Shown one piece after another: positions 50,477-59,006 of a stretch of 64,000 bases of DNA (position 1 is its first letter; every line of letters starts with the position of its first letter). Location of the stretch: positions 248,001-312,000 of the forward strand of contig BMQD01000001.1 in the NCBI GenBank assembly GCA_014647935.1, in the 5' to 3' direction. A program made the position numbers and the translations under genes. The notes under the pieces are model-generated. The model was not told the DNA's origin. It did not search any database and saw only the letters and a list, made by a program, of their open reading frames with translations. The DNA is from Planomonospora parontospora. GTDB lineage: Bacteria; Actinomycetota; Actinomycetes; Streptosporangiales; Streptosporangiaceae.

Positions 50477-50823
50477 TGTTGCTCACTCTGGATCTGAACG
50501 ACCCCCGGCCGCTGCACGAACAGGTCGCCGGGACGATCCGCCGCGCCATCGCCGACGGGTCCTACACCCCCGGTGACCGGCTGCCGCCCGCCCGCGACCT
50601 GGCGGACGCGCTCGGCATCAACGCCAACACCGTCCTGCGCGCGCTGCGCGAGCTGCGGGACGAGGGCCTGCTGGAGTTCCGCCGCGGCCGGGGCGTCAGC
50701 GTGCTGAACCGCCCGGACGCCCGCGGGGCGCTGGCGGAGGCCGTGCGCGAACTGCTCGCCGAGGCCGACCGGTACGGCTACGGCCCCGAAGAAGTCATCC
50801 ACATCATCAGGGAGCTCTCATGA
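50476..50823 (+). CDS. GntR-family regulator, YtrA subfamily
   Basis: The protein has 115 residues. Winged helix: PLHEQVAGTIRRAIADGSYTPGDRLPPARDLADALGINANTVLRALRELRDEGL in outline, the classical GntR HTH. The short C-terminal part (AVRELLAEADRYGYGPEEVIHII) is the dimerising helix pair of the YtrA type, without ligand domain. It starts directly at the operator (start codon overlaps the inverted repeat, no room for a normal leader, so it may be leaderless). It overlaps the next gene by 4 bp. Confidence 0.93.
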   Translation: MLLTLDLNDPRPLHEQVAGTIRRAIADGSYTPGDRLPPARDLADALGINANTVLRALRELRDEGLLEFRRGRGVSVLNRPDARGALAEAVRELLAEADRYGYGPEEVIHIIRELS

Positions 50824-51866
50824 CCGACTCCGCCCGCCGGCCGTCCACGTCCGCCCCGCCGGGCGGCCGCGCCTCCTCCCGGGGGTTCGCCGTCGCCGTC
50901 GCCGCCGTCTGGGGCGCGCTCGTCACCGCGGCCCTGGTCGCCGTGACGCTCGCGCTCCGCGACCGCCTGCCCGAGCCGATGGCGGTCCACTGGAGCGGCG
51001 GCTCCGTCCCGGACCGGAGCATGCCCTTCGCCGGCGACCTGGCCACCGGTCTGGCCCTGTGGGGCGTGGCCTGGCTGTTCCTGCTCGGTGCCGCGCTGCA
51101 CGGCGCGGCCCTGCGCGGGCGGCCGACGCGCGTGCAGTGGTGGGGCTTCCTGTTCGGCTGGGCGGTGTTCGCGCTGGGTGTCCAGGGCGCCACGCTCCTG
51201 GCCAACCTCGACGCGGGCGACTGGCGGCGGGCCCTGCTGCCCGGCTGGACGGTCCTCGCCGTCCTGGGCGCCGCCGTCGCGGTGGGCGTGCTCGCGGGAT
51301 GGCTCGCCAGGGGCGGGCCGGACCGGGCCCCGGACCCCGAGGCGAAGGCGCCGAGCCTGCGGCTCCGCCCCGGCCGGCGCGCGGTCTGGGTGAGCCGCAC
51401 CTCCAACCCGTGGCTGCTCGCCCTCTCGGGGGTGGCGCTGACCGGCTCGGCCGGAGCGGTCGTGCTGGCCGTCATGGGGGTCCTGGACGGCCCCGCCGCC
51501 TGGACCACCGCCGCGGCCACCGCTCTCACCGCGCTGCTCGGGCTCGCCACCGCCACGATCCAGGTCAGGGTCGACGCGGGCGGGCTGCGGATCGGCTTCG
51601 GGCCGCTGGCCCGGCCCGCCTACCGGGTGCCCGCCGGTGCCATCGAGTCGGCCCGGGCGGAGCGGGCGACCCCCGGTCAGGTCGGGGGATGGGGACTGCG
51701 GGGCGTGCCCGGCACCGGCCGGACGACCCTCATGCTCCGCGGCGGCGAGCACCTGGTGGTCCGCCGCACCACGGGCGGTGAGTTCGCCGTCTCCGCCGAC
51801 GACGCCGAGCGCGGCGCCGCCCTCCTCAACGCCTACGCCGCCGAGAGCGACGCACTCCGCCCATGA
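50820..51866 (+). CDS. DUF1648-type membrane protein
   Basis: The protein has 348 residues. N-terminal helix VAVAAVWGALVTAALVAVTLAL followed by LPEPMAVHWSGGSVPDRSM, the DUF1648 motif (P..HW...G.PD). Further helices: about 70-100, 105-130, 135-155, 200-250. The C-terminal 110 residues (IQVRVDAGGLRIGFGPLARPAYRVP) form a beta-rich soluble domain like a PH-like fold. In Firmicutes DUF1648 proteins accompany YtrA-like regulators. ATGA overlap shows coupling to the GntR gene. Confidence 0.85.
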   Translation: MTDSARRPSTSAPPGGRASSRGFAVAVAAVWGALVTAALVAVTLALRDRLPEPMAVHWSGGSVPDRSMPFAGDLATGLALWGVAWLFLLGAALHGAALRGRPTRVQWWGFLFGWAVFALGVQGATLLANLDAGDWRRALLPGWTVLAVLGAAVAVGVLAGWLARGGPDRAPDPEAKAPSLRLRPGRRAVWVSRTSNPWLLALSGVALTGSAGAVVLAVMGVLDGPAAWTTAAATALTALLGLATATIQVRVDAGGLRIGFGPLARPAYRVPAGAIESARAERATPGQVGGWGLRGVPGTGRTTLMLRGGEHLVVRRTTGGEFAVSADDAERGAALLNAYAAESDALRP

Positions 51867-51996
51867 CCGGACCCCGCCGCCACGAGCCCTACCGCCCGGC
51901 CGATCCGCACGCCGGAGCAGAGCCCTCACCACGTTCCCCTCCGGCCCGCCCCCTCCGTCCGCGGGCGGGCCGGTCCCGCCTGTGAAAGGTGACGCC

Positions 51997-52932
51997 ATGC
52001 CCCGCCGACCCACCGACCTGTGGGTGTTCCTGTCCGTCGCGTTCGGCCTGTCCTGGCTGATCGCCTCCCCCCTCTGGCTCGGGGGCGTCGCACTCGGCTC
52101 CCCGGCCGCCCTGGCGATCAGCCTGGCGATGATGTCCACCCCCGCCCTCGGCGTCCTGGCCGTCCGGCTGCACGGCGGCCGCAGCGGAGCGCCCGGGGCA
52201 TCCCGGCGCGAGTGGGCCGCGGGCACCGGCCTGACCCTCGGGGAGCGCCGGGGCCGCACGGTGGCGTTCGTCGTGCTGGCCTGGCTCGGCACCCCGCTGC
52301 TGGTCGCCGCGGCGACCGCGGCCAGCGCCGCCCTCGGCCTGCTCAGCCTCGACCTCGACGGCCTCAGCCTGTTCCGGCGCAGCCTCGCCGGGGCCGCTCC
52401 CGGCCAGACCCCCGTCGCCGACCCGCATGTCCTGCTCGCCGCCCAGCTCGCGGTGGCGGTGCTGGTCGGGCCGCTGGCCAACACGGTCGCGGCGCTCGGC
52501 GAGGAGTGGGGCTGGCGCGGCTGGCTGCTGCCCCGGCTGATGCCGCTGGGCACCGCGCGGGCGCTGCTGCTGTCCGGGGTCATCTGGGGGGCCTGGCACG
52601 CCCCGCTCACCCTGCTCGGCTACAACTACCCGGCGCTCGGCGCCTGGGCGGCGCCCTTCTTCGTCGTCTTCTGCGTGCCGTACGGAGCCCTGCTCGGCTG
52701 GCTCCGGCTGTACTCCGGCAGCGTCTGGCCCGCGGCCGTCGGCCACGGCGCGCTCAACGCCACGGCGGGCGTCCCGCTGCTCCTGGGCGACGCCGCCGCC
52801 CCGCCGGACCTCGTCGTCGCCGGGATCACCGGCCTGGTCGGCTCGGCGCTGCTGGCGGCGGTCTCCGCCGTGCTGTTCAGGCGCTGGCCGGTACGGCGGC
52901 CCGCCGTGTCACGGTCCGAAGCCGCCGTCTGA
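51997..52932 (+). CDS. CPBP-family intramembrane metalloprotease
   Basis: The protein has 311 residues from the ATG at 51997, AAAGGTGA before it. About eight membrane helices. CPBP/Abi motifs: GEEWGWRGWLLPRL (the EExxxR motif, about 167-180), WGAWHAPLTLLGY (first His) and GHGALNATAG (second His region). The family includes CAAX-prenyl proteases and bacteriocin-immunity proteins. The gene follows the GntR-DUF1648 pair by 130 bp and could belong to the same operon. Confidence 0.88.
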   Translation: MPRRPTDLWVFLSVAFGLSWLIASPLWLGGVALGSPAALAISLAMMSTPALGVLAVRLHGGRSGAPGASRREWAAGTGLTLGERRGRTVAFVVLAWLGTPLLVAAATAASAALGLLSLDLDGLSLFRRSLAGAAPGQTPVADPHVLLAAQLAVAVLVGPLANTVAALGEEWGWRGWLLPRLMPLGTARALLLSGVIWGAWHAPLTLLGYNYPALGAWAAPFFVVFCVPYGALLGWLRLYSGSVWPAAVGHGALNATAGVPLLLGDAAAPPDLVVAGITGLVGSALLAAVSAVLFRRWPVRRPAVSRSEAAV

Positions 52933-53072
52933 GCACGCCCTCCGAAAGCGTCGCCCGCAGGCCACCGCCCACCGCCCACCGGCCGAGGTCGTGGTCCGGG
53001 TCCTCGGCGGGGGGCGTCTTCCGCCCCGTCGCGCCCGGATGGTCCGGCAGGGCTGACCACAGGGCTCAGGGC

Positions 53073-54248
53073 TCACCACAGGGCCACGCAGGCCAGCAGT
53101 GCGGCGGCCGCGGCGGTCTCGGCGAGCGCGCCGAGCACGTCCCCGGTGATCCCGCCCAGCCGCCGCACCGCCCGGCGCCGCAGCACCGACGCGGCGAGCA
53201 GCCCGGCCGCCACCGCCGGAAGGCCGAGGAACAGGACGAGCGGCGACCAGCTCGCGGGCAGATCGGCAGCTGGGGCGAGGGACACGCCCACCACGTCCGA
53301 GCGGACCGGATCCGCCTCCGTCCCCTCGAGCTGCGCGTAGGAACCGATGCCCGTGCCCTCCACGGAGGTGTACTCCTCGTAGCGGCGGCCGAAGGCGTCG
53401 TCCGGGGGGAGCAGGCGAAGGGCCCCCAGGCAGTAAGCGGACGTCAGCACCGCCAGGCCGGCGAGGGACAGGGCGGTCGCGGCCAGGGCGGGGCCGCGCC
53501 GTACGGTGCCCGCGACCGTCGCGCCGAGCCCGCCCGGCCGGGCCGCCGGGACGCCCTCCCGGCAGGCCCAGGTGATCGCCAGCCGCCCCGTGACGCAGGC
53601 GGCGACCAGCGCGACGGGCCCGTACCCGGCGGCGGAGGCCTCCGCCAGCGCCGCGACCTGGACGCCCAGCACCAGGACCAGCGTCACCACGCCGAAGGGG
53701 CCGATGTCGGAGCGCTTCATGATGTCCAGGGCCTGCTCGGCGGGCCTGCCGCTGCCCAGCCCGTCGGCGAGGTCGGCCAGCCCGTCCAGGTGCAGGGCCC
53801 GGGTGAGCAGCGCGAGCGTGCCGACCGCCAGGACCGAGGCGAGCAGCGGCGAGACCCCCAGCCAGAGCGCGGCCGAGAGCACGACCGCGGCGACCCCGCC
53901 GAGCAGCGCGCCGACCAGCGGGGCGAGCGCCATCGCCCGTCCGCCCGCCCGGCGGTCCACGGTCCCCGGCCGCACCGGGAACACGCTCAGCGTGCCGACC
54001 GCCAGCCGGAGCCCGTCACCGAACGCGGACGGGCGCCCGGAGCGGCCCGGGCTCAGGGAGCCGTCCGGATCCCCGGCCTCCGCCGAGCCCCCGGAGTCCT
54101 GTGAGTCTTCGCGAGGGTCAGGTCCGCCGGAATCTCCGGCGCCCTCGGAATCTCCGGGGACCCCGGGACCGCCGGAAGCCCCGGGCCCGCCGGGCCCGCC
54201 GGTGTTCTCGGGGGTGCCGGTGCCCTCCGGGGGCGGTTCTCCAGACAT
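53073..54248 (-). CDS. cobS: Adenosylcobinamide-GDP ribazoletransferase (cobalamin-5-phosphate synthase)
   Basis: The protein has 391 residues, about 130 more than the usual 250. The N-terminal 65-70 residues are Gly/Ser/Pro/Glu-rich and disordered-looking. The membrane core shows LVGALLGG, HLDGLADLADGLGSGRPAEQALDIMKRSDIGPFG (outline; the metal-binding Asp cluster) and the ending GGITGDVLGALAE. A further insert of about 35 residues (RYEEYTSVEGTGIGSYAQLEGTE) lies in a loop before helix 7. It joins adenosylcobinamide-GDP to alpha-ribazole phosphate in cobalamin synthesis. cobU lies upstream on the same strand, 66 bp apart. Confidence 0.92.
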   Translation of the reverse strand: MSGEPPPEGTGTPENTGGPGGPGASGGPGVPGDSEGAGDSGGPDPREDSQDSGGSAEAGDPDGSLSPGRSGRPSAFGDGLRLAVGTLSVFPVRPGTVDRRAGGRAMALAPLVGALLGGVAAVVLSAALWLGVSPLLASVLAVGTLALLTRALHLDGLADLADGLGSGRPAEQALDIMKRSDIGPFGVVTLVLVLGVQVAALAEASAAGYGPVALVAACVTGRLAITWACREGVPAARPGGLGATVAGTVRRGPALAATALSLAGLAVLTSAYCLGALRLLPPDDAFGRRYEEYTSVEGTGIGSYAQLEGTEADPVRSDVVGVSLAPAADLPASWSPLVLFLGLPAVAAGLLAASVLRRRAVRRLGGITGDVLGALAETAAAAALLACVALW

Positions 54249-54314
54249 GACCGACGATCGTAGTGCCGGGTCGTCCCCCCGCCGGGACGGGACGGTCCGG
54301 CCGGGAGCGGACCG

Positions 54315-55289
54315 TCAGACGGGCAGCGGGAGCAGGCGCCCGGCGACGACGAGGGCCACCTCCTCCGACTCGGCGGCCAGGCGCTGGTTGAGGCGGCCCA
54401 GCACGTCGCGGAAGAGCCGCCCGCCGGAGGTGGCGGGGACCACACCGAGGCCGACCTCGTCGGAGACGGCGACGACGCGCGCCCGCGTCCGCCGCCACGC
54501 CGCCACCAGTTCGTCGCAGCGCGCCTCCACCCGGGCGAGCGCCTCCGGGGCCCGGTCCCAGGCGCCGCACCCGTCGAGGACGGCGGTGACCCAGGTGCCC
54601 AGCCCGTCGACCAGCAGGGGGGACCGCGCCTCCGCCAGCAGCCCGGCCAGGTCCGTGGTCTCGGCCGTGCTCCAGTGGGCGGGACGCCGCTCCCGGTGGG
54701 CCCGGATCCGGCCGAGCCACTCCGGGTCGCCGTCCCCGGACGGCCCCGTCGCCGCGTAGACGACCTCGGGCTCGGCCAGCAGCCGCAGCTCGGCCTCGGC
54801 CGACTTGCCCGACCGCGACCCGCCCAGCAGCAGGGTCCGGCGCGGCGGCTCCGGCCGGGCGGGCGCGGGTCCGCGGGCGTCGAGGAGCGTCCCGTCGGGT
54901 ACGGCCCGCACCCCCCACAGCGCGAGCCGCCGCTCCAGCTCGGCCTCGCTCGGCACCCGGTGGTCGATCCCGACGGCGACGACGTGGGTGCGGCCGGTCA
55001 CCAGGCCCAGGCGCCGCAGCAGGCCCAGCCGCTCCGGCCGGTCCAGCACGTCGAGGAGCACGACGTCGTAGGGACCGTCCGCGGGGCCCGGGACGAAGCC
55101 GGGGGCCGCGTGCAGCAGGCGGCCGCCGTCCGCGGCGACCACGGTGAAACCGTCCTGCGGCAGCGGGCGGCCGTCGACGAGGACCCGGGTGGGGCGGCGG
55201 GGGGCGGGCAGGCGGCCGCAGGAGGCGCAGGGGCAGCCGGGAACGGGCCGGCCGAGCGGCCCCGCCGTACCCTCGAACAGGACTTCCAC
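54315..55289 (-). CDS. cobU: Adenosylcobinamide kinase / guanylyltransferase with N-terminal MBL-like extension
   Basis: The protein has 324 residues. Residues 150-324 are CobU: P-loop LLLGGSRSGKSAEAE (155-169), ATGPSGDGDPEWLGRI and the HRERRPAHWSTAE region around the guanylylated His, ending DEVGLGVVPATSGGRLFRDVLGRLNQ. The first 145 residues resemble the start of a PhnP-like metallo-beta-lactamase fold (LFEGTAGPLGRPVPGCPCASC) with DVVLLDVLDRPERLG, but no HxHxDH motif is present. Streptomyces CobU proteins carry the same kind of extension. It prepares GDP-activated cobinamide for CobS. Confidence 0.92.
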   Translation of the reverse strand: MEVLFEGTAGPLGRPVPGCPCASCGRLPAPRRPTRVLVDGRPLPQDGFTVVAADGGRLLHAAPGFVPGPADGPYDVVLLDVLDRPERLGLLRRLGLVTGRTHVVAVGIDHRVPSEAELERRLALWGVRAVPDGTLLDARGPAPARPEPPRRTLLLGGSRSGKSAEAELRLLAEPEVVYAATGPSGDGDPEWLGRIRAHRERRPAHWSTAETTDLAGLLAEARSPLLVDGLGTWVTAVLDGCGAWDRAPEALARVEARCDELVAAWRRTRARVVAVSDEVGLGVVPATSGGRLFRDVLGRLNQRLAAESEEVALVVAGRLLPLPV

Positions 55290-55413
55290 TCGGAAAGGGT
55301 CGCACGGCGCGGCGGATGTCCGGTGCGCCGGACTTCGAGATCACGTAGGCTCGCGGAGCCGCCGGGAGACCAGTCGGGGCCGGCGGCGGCACCGGCGAGA
55401 GGGAGCGTGTGGC

Positions 55414-55620
55414 ATGGCGTGGCGCTGGCGTTACGAGGACGCGAACGGCGGAGAGGTGACCGAGGGCGTCATGCCGGTCGACGAGTTCACCAGTCAGGCC
55501 GACGCGGAGTCCTGGCTCGGCGAGAACTGGCGCGAGCTGCTCGCCGCCAGCGTGGAGAAGGTCACCCTCCTGGAGGACGACCGGGTCGAGTACGCCGGGA
55601 TGTCACTGCGCGAGGAGTAG
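55414..55620 (+). CDS. Small conserved actinobacterial protein
   Basis: The protein has 68 residues from the ATG at 55414. It begins MAWRWRYEDANGGEV and contains QADAESWLGENWRELLAASV and VTLLEDDRVEYAGMSL, a sequence pattern found in small uncharacterised actinobacterial proteins. It is acidic, without membrane segment or cysteine. The gene faces away from cobU with 124 bp between. Confidence 0.75.
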   Translation: MAWRWRYEDANGGEVTEGVMPVDEFTSQADAESWLGENWRELLAASVEKVTLLEDDRVEYAGMSLREE

Positions 55621-55669
55621 GAGCGGCCCCCGCTCCCCGCACCGGGGAACGGGGGCGTCGCCGTCGCGG

Positions 55670-56668
55670 CTACGGGCGCTTGGGCGGGCTGACGGTCTTG
55701 GCCGGGTCCCGCTCGACGATCGGGTCCAGCACGTCGTCGATCTTCTTCAGCACCTCGGCGTCCAGCTTCACCCCGGCGGCCTTGACGTTGTCCCGGACCT
55801 GCTCGGGCCTGGTCGCGCCGACGATGGCGGAGGAGACGTTCGGGTTCTGCAGCACCCACGCCACCGCGAGCTGGGCCATGCTCAGGCCGAGGTCGGCGGC
55901 GATCGGCTTCAGCTCCTGGACGCGGGTGAGCACGTCGTCGGAGAGCATCCGGGAGATGAAGTTGCCCCCGGTCGGGTCGGTGGCCCGCGAGCCGGCGGGC
56001 GGCGGCTGTCCCGGGAGATACTTGCCGGTGAGCACGCCCTGGGCGATCGGGGACCAGACGACCTGGCCGAGGCCCTCCTTCTGGCACAGCGGCACGACCT
56101 CGGCCTCGATGACCCGCCACAGCATGGAGTACTGCGGCTGGTTGGAGACCAGGCGGTCGAAGCCCATCTCGTCGGCGATCTTCAGCGCCGCGGCGATCTG
56201 CTCGGCGTTCCACTCGCTGACGCCGACGTAGAGGACCTTGCCCTGGCGGACCAGGTCGTCGAAGGTCTTGAGGGTCTCCTCGAGGGGCGTCTCGTGGTCG
56301 AACCGGTGCGCCTGGTACAGGTCGACGTAGTCGGTCTGCAGGCGGCGCAGCGAGCCGTGGATCGACTCGGTGATGTGCTTGCGGGACAGCCCGCGGTCGT
56401 TGGGGCCGGGGCCCGTCGGCCAGTAGACCTTGGTGAAGATCTCCAGAGACTCCCGGCGCACGCCCTTGAGCGCGCGGCCGAGCACTTCCTCCGCCTTGGT
56501 CCCGGCGTAGACGTCGGCGGTGTCGAAGGTGGTGATCCCCTCGTCGAGCGCCGCCTTCACACATTCCTTGGCGGCGTCCTCCTCGACCTGGGAGCCGTGC
56601 GTGATCCAATTGCCGTAGCTGATCTCACTGACCATGAGACCGCTGCGGCCGAGGTGACGGAATTCCAT
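55670..56668 (-). CDS. Aldo/keto reductase (KCNAB/YghZ-like)
   Basis: The protein has 332 residues. AKR motifs: MEFRHLGRSGLMVSEISYGNW at the N terminus, FDTADVYAGTKAEEVLGRAL with the catalytic Asp and Tyr, IFTKVYW (Lys), TDYVDLYQAHRFD with His, and the NADP-binding end SSAIVGATRPEQVRDN. The NADPH-dependent enzymes of this branch reduce aldehydes such as methylglyoxal, or form channel-like beta subunits. The substrate here is not known. Confidence 0.92.
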   Translation of the reverse strand: MEFRHLGRSGLMVSEISYGNWITHGSQVEEDAAKECVKAALDEGITTFDTADVYAGTKAEEVLGRALKGVRRESLEIFTKVYWPTGPGPNDRGLSRKHITESIHGSLRRLQTDYVDLYQAHRFDHETPLEETLKTFDDLVRQGKVLYVGVSEWNAEQIAAALKIADEMGFDRLVSNQPQYSMLWRVIEAEVVPLCQKEGLGQVVWSPIAQGVLTGKYLPGQPPPAGSRATDPTGGNFISRMLSDDVLTRVQELKPIAADLGLSMAQLAVAWVLQNPNVSSAIVGATRPEQVRDNVKAAGVKLDAEVLKKIDDVLDPIVERDPAKTVSPPKRP

Positions 56669-56724
56669 GTCTTCGACCCTAGTAGGCGCCGGCTGAAGAT
56701 CTGATCCGGGATACTCTGCCCGGC

Positions 56725-58080
56725 GTGCGGCATTCGGTCACTTATCGATGGGTACGGCTTGCGCTCGCGACGGCGGTGGTCGTCGCGGCGGTCGCCGCGG
56801 CCGTGCGTCTGCGCCGCCGCCCGGCTCCCTCCGGCGCGCAGCCGGCGCCGGGGGAGGGGGCAGTCCGCGGGATGCGGGTTCCCGGCGGGCGGGAGGACCC
56901 GCCGCGGGGGTCCGCGCCGGACTCCCCGCCGGACTCCGCACCCGGCTCCCCGGCATGGCCGCCTGTCCCGGTCCTCGGTGCTCCGACGGCCGCCGACCTG
57001 GCGCGTCTCGCCCGCGAGCCGTACGAGCCGAAGCCTCTGCCGCCGCCGAGGCCGCCGCTGGACGAGGCGACCCGCAGGAGGGTGGTGCGCTGGGGCTCCG
57101 CGGTGATCGCCCTGTGCGTGCTGGTCTTCGCCGCCCAGGCGCTGGAGACGGCGGTCTTCTCCGAGGAACCCGCCACCGAGGTCACGGCCGAGGCCGTCGT
57201 GACGATGTGCGATCCGCCGGAGGCGGCCGGAGGCCGCGAGGGCATGGAGCCGGGCCTCATCGACTGTGGGAAGGACGGTCTCGGGGACGGCTGGACCGGG
57301 GACGGGGCGTGGATCGCCGGTGCGGGCGGGGGCACCGGCTTCACGGAGCCGGCCCCGACCCCCGCCCCGGCCTCCTCCGGAGGCCCGGAGAGCACCGGCG
57401 GCACCGGCGGCACCGGTGCCGCCGAGGCGGAGCCGACCGGGACCGTCCCCGACCGGGACTGCTCCCCGGCCGTGCGCGCGCCGGTGGTGCGCGCCGCGGA
57501 CCCGAGGGTGGTCCGGGCGGTGAACCGGCAGTGGCGGCGGATCGAGCGGTGGCTGAAGGCCAACGCGCCGGAGACCCACCGGAGGCTCCCCGGCCCCGCC
57601 CGCGCGCGGACGATCGCGGTCGCCGAGGCGCAGATGGGCCTGCGCTTCCCCGACGACCTGAAGGCCTCCCTGCTCCGGCACGGCGGCTCCGCCGGCGGCG
57701 ACCCGGAGAGCTGGGGGTTCCCCTTCTTCCTGCACTCGAGCATGGACGTGCGGGGGATCCGCGACACGTGGCGGCGCCTCTGCGGGATCGACGCCGAGGA
57801 TCTCACCGACCCCCGCACGGAGTGGTGGGACGGCAGGATGATCCCGGTCGGCGAGGACGGGCTCGGCAACCACCTGGTGGTCGACTCGGTCCGGCGCGAC
57901 GTCGGGGAGACGGACCACGAGGGGGACATGGACTTCGCCCCGGGGGGTGTGCCGATCCGCTCCCACCACGCGCTGCTGCGGATGACCGCCGACGCACTGG
58001 AGAGCGGCGGCTCCATCGGCTACTGGAGGCCGGTGGCGAGCGGGGGAACGCTCGACTGGAGGATCGAGGACGAGGACTGA
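56725..58080 (+). CDS. Membrane-anchored protein with a C-terminal SMI1/KNR4-like domain
   Basis: The protein has 451 residues from the GTG at 56725, without a clear ribosome site. Two membrane helices: about 9-29 (VRLALATAVVVAAVAAAV) and about 121-143 (VRWGSAVIALCVLVFAAQAL), separated by a Pro-rich segment. Then a Gly/Thr/Pro-rich linker (to about 250) with 3 Cys, and the C-terminal domain. This shows AEAQMGLRFPDDLKASLLRHGGS, WGFPFFLHSSMDVRGI and GNHLVVDSVRR, which matches the SUKH fold used by immunity proteins. Charges predict both ends outside and the loop inside. Role unknown. Confidence 0.65.
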   Translation: MRHSVTYRWVRLALATAVVVAAVAAAVRLRRRPAPSGAQPAPGEGAVRGMRVPGGREDPPRGSAPDSPPDSAPGSPAWPPVPVLGAPTAADLARLAREPYEPKPLPPPRPPLDEATRRRVVRWGSAVIALCVLVFAAQALETAVFSEEPATEVTAEAVVTMCDPPEAAGGREGMEPGLIDCGKDGLGDGWTGDGAWIAGAGGGTGFTEPAPTPAPASSGGPESTGGTGGTGAAEAEPTGTVPDRDCSPAVRAPVVRAADPRVVRAVNRQWRRIERWLKANAPETHRRLPGPARARTIAVAEAQMGLRFPDDLKASLLRHGGSAGGDPESWGFPFFLHSSMDVRGIRDTWRRLCGIDAEDLTDPRTEWWDGRMIPVGEDGLGNHLVVDSVRRDVGETDHEGDMDFAPGGVPIRSHHALLRMTADALESGGSIGYWRPVASGGTLDWRIEDED

Positions 58081-58254
58081 CGGCCACGGGGGCCACGCCC
58101 GGTACGGCTCACCGGGATCGCGCCCGGTACGGCGGGGCGCGGCCGCACCGGGAGGGCGGCCGGGCGCACCGGGAGGGCGGCAGGCTGCTGCGGGAGGGCG
58201 GCAGGCGAGAGCCCCGCCCCTCCGCGCGGAGGAACGGGGCTCGGGGGGCGGGTC

Positions 58255-58860
58255 CTACTTCTTCGGCGGGACCGGCTTGCCGCCGGGGAGGAACTGCGGC
58301 GGCGGGAAGCGCAGCTTGCGGATCTGCAGCGCGCGCATCGCCGCGTAGAAGCCGACGCCCCGCAGGCTCTCGCCGGGGAACTTCTCGGCGGCGAGCTTCT
58401 TGACCTTCCAGGACACCCAGATCGAGGTGAACAGGACGCCGAGCATCATGATCGGCCAGCCGATCCCGATCACGGCCGCGGTGACCTGCCCGCGGACGGC
58501 GACTGGGGGGATCCAGGTGAGCAGCAGGATGGCCAGGGAGAACGGCAGGAAGTACTGGCTGACCAGGCGGCGGGAGTCGACCCAGTCACGGGCGAATTTG
58601 CGGACCGGCCCCCGGTCGCGGGCCGGGAAGTAGCGCTCGTCGCCGCGCATCATGCCCTCGCGGGCCTTGGCGCGGTCGGCGGCCTGGCGCTCGCGGAGGT
58701 TCTTGTAGGCCTCTTTGCGGTTCTTGGGAGCGGTCACCGGCTGGCGGCGACGGCCTTCGGCGTCCCGGCGCTTGGGTGTGGGACGCCCCTTGCCCGCAGG
58801 CTTAGGATCGGTGGCGGAGACGGGGGAATCGTCCGCGGTGGTCTGGGTACGTCGGAACAC
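58255..58860 (-). CDS. DUF3043 membrane protein
   Basis: The protein has 201 residues. The N-terminal 80 residues are basic and polar with KNRKEAYKNLRERQAADRAKAREGMMRGDERY, typical of the DUF3043 family. Two membrane helices follow (YFLPFSLAILLLTWIPP and AAVIGIGWPIMMLGVLFTSIWVSW), then a basic tail with LRFPPPQFLP. Conserved in actinobacteria, function unknown. The pspA gene starts 147 bp away on the other strand. Confidence 0.88.
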   Translation of the reverse strand: MFRRTQTTADDSPVSATDPKPAGKGRPTPKRRDAEGRRRQPVTAPKNRKEAYKNLRERQAADRAKAREGMMRGDERYFPARDRGPVRKFARDWVDSRRLVSQYFLPFSLAILLLTWIPPVAVRGQVTAAVIGIGWPIMMLGVLFTSIWVSWKVKKLAAEKFPGESLRGVGFYAAMRALQIRKLRFPPPQFLPGGKPVPPKK

Positions 58861-59006
58861 AAGGTCAGCCTACCGGGACTGCAACTTAGTGACGCCCCCG
58901 TGCGTTATGCGTAGGGTGAACCCTATGTGGCTCCGCCGCTCTTGCCGGGGGCCGGAATCACTGGGGTGGCCTGAAGCGCATTTGAAGAAGGGGACGGCCG
59001 ACGCGC

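Noticed and set aside
55290-55413. Cobalamin riboswitch before cobU
   Set aside because: The gap is only 124 bp with the other gene divergent, and no B12-box-like sequence was seen.
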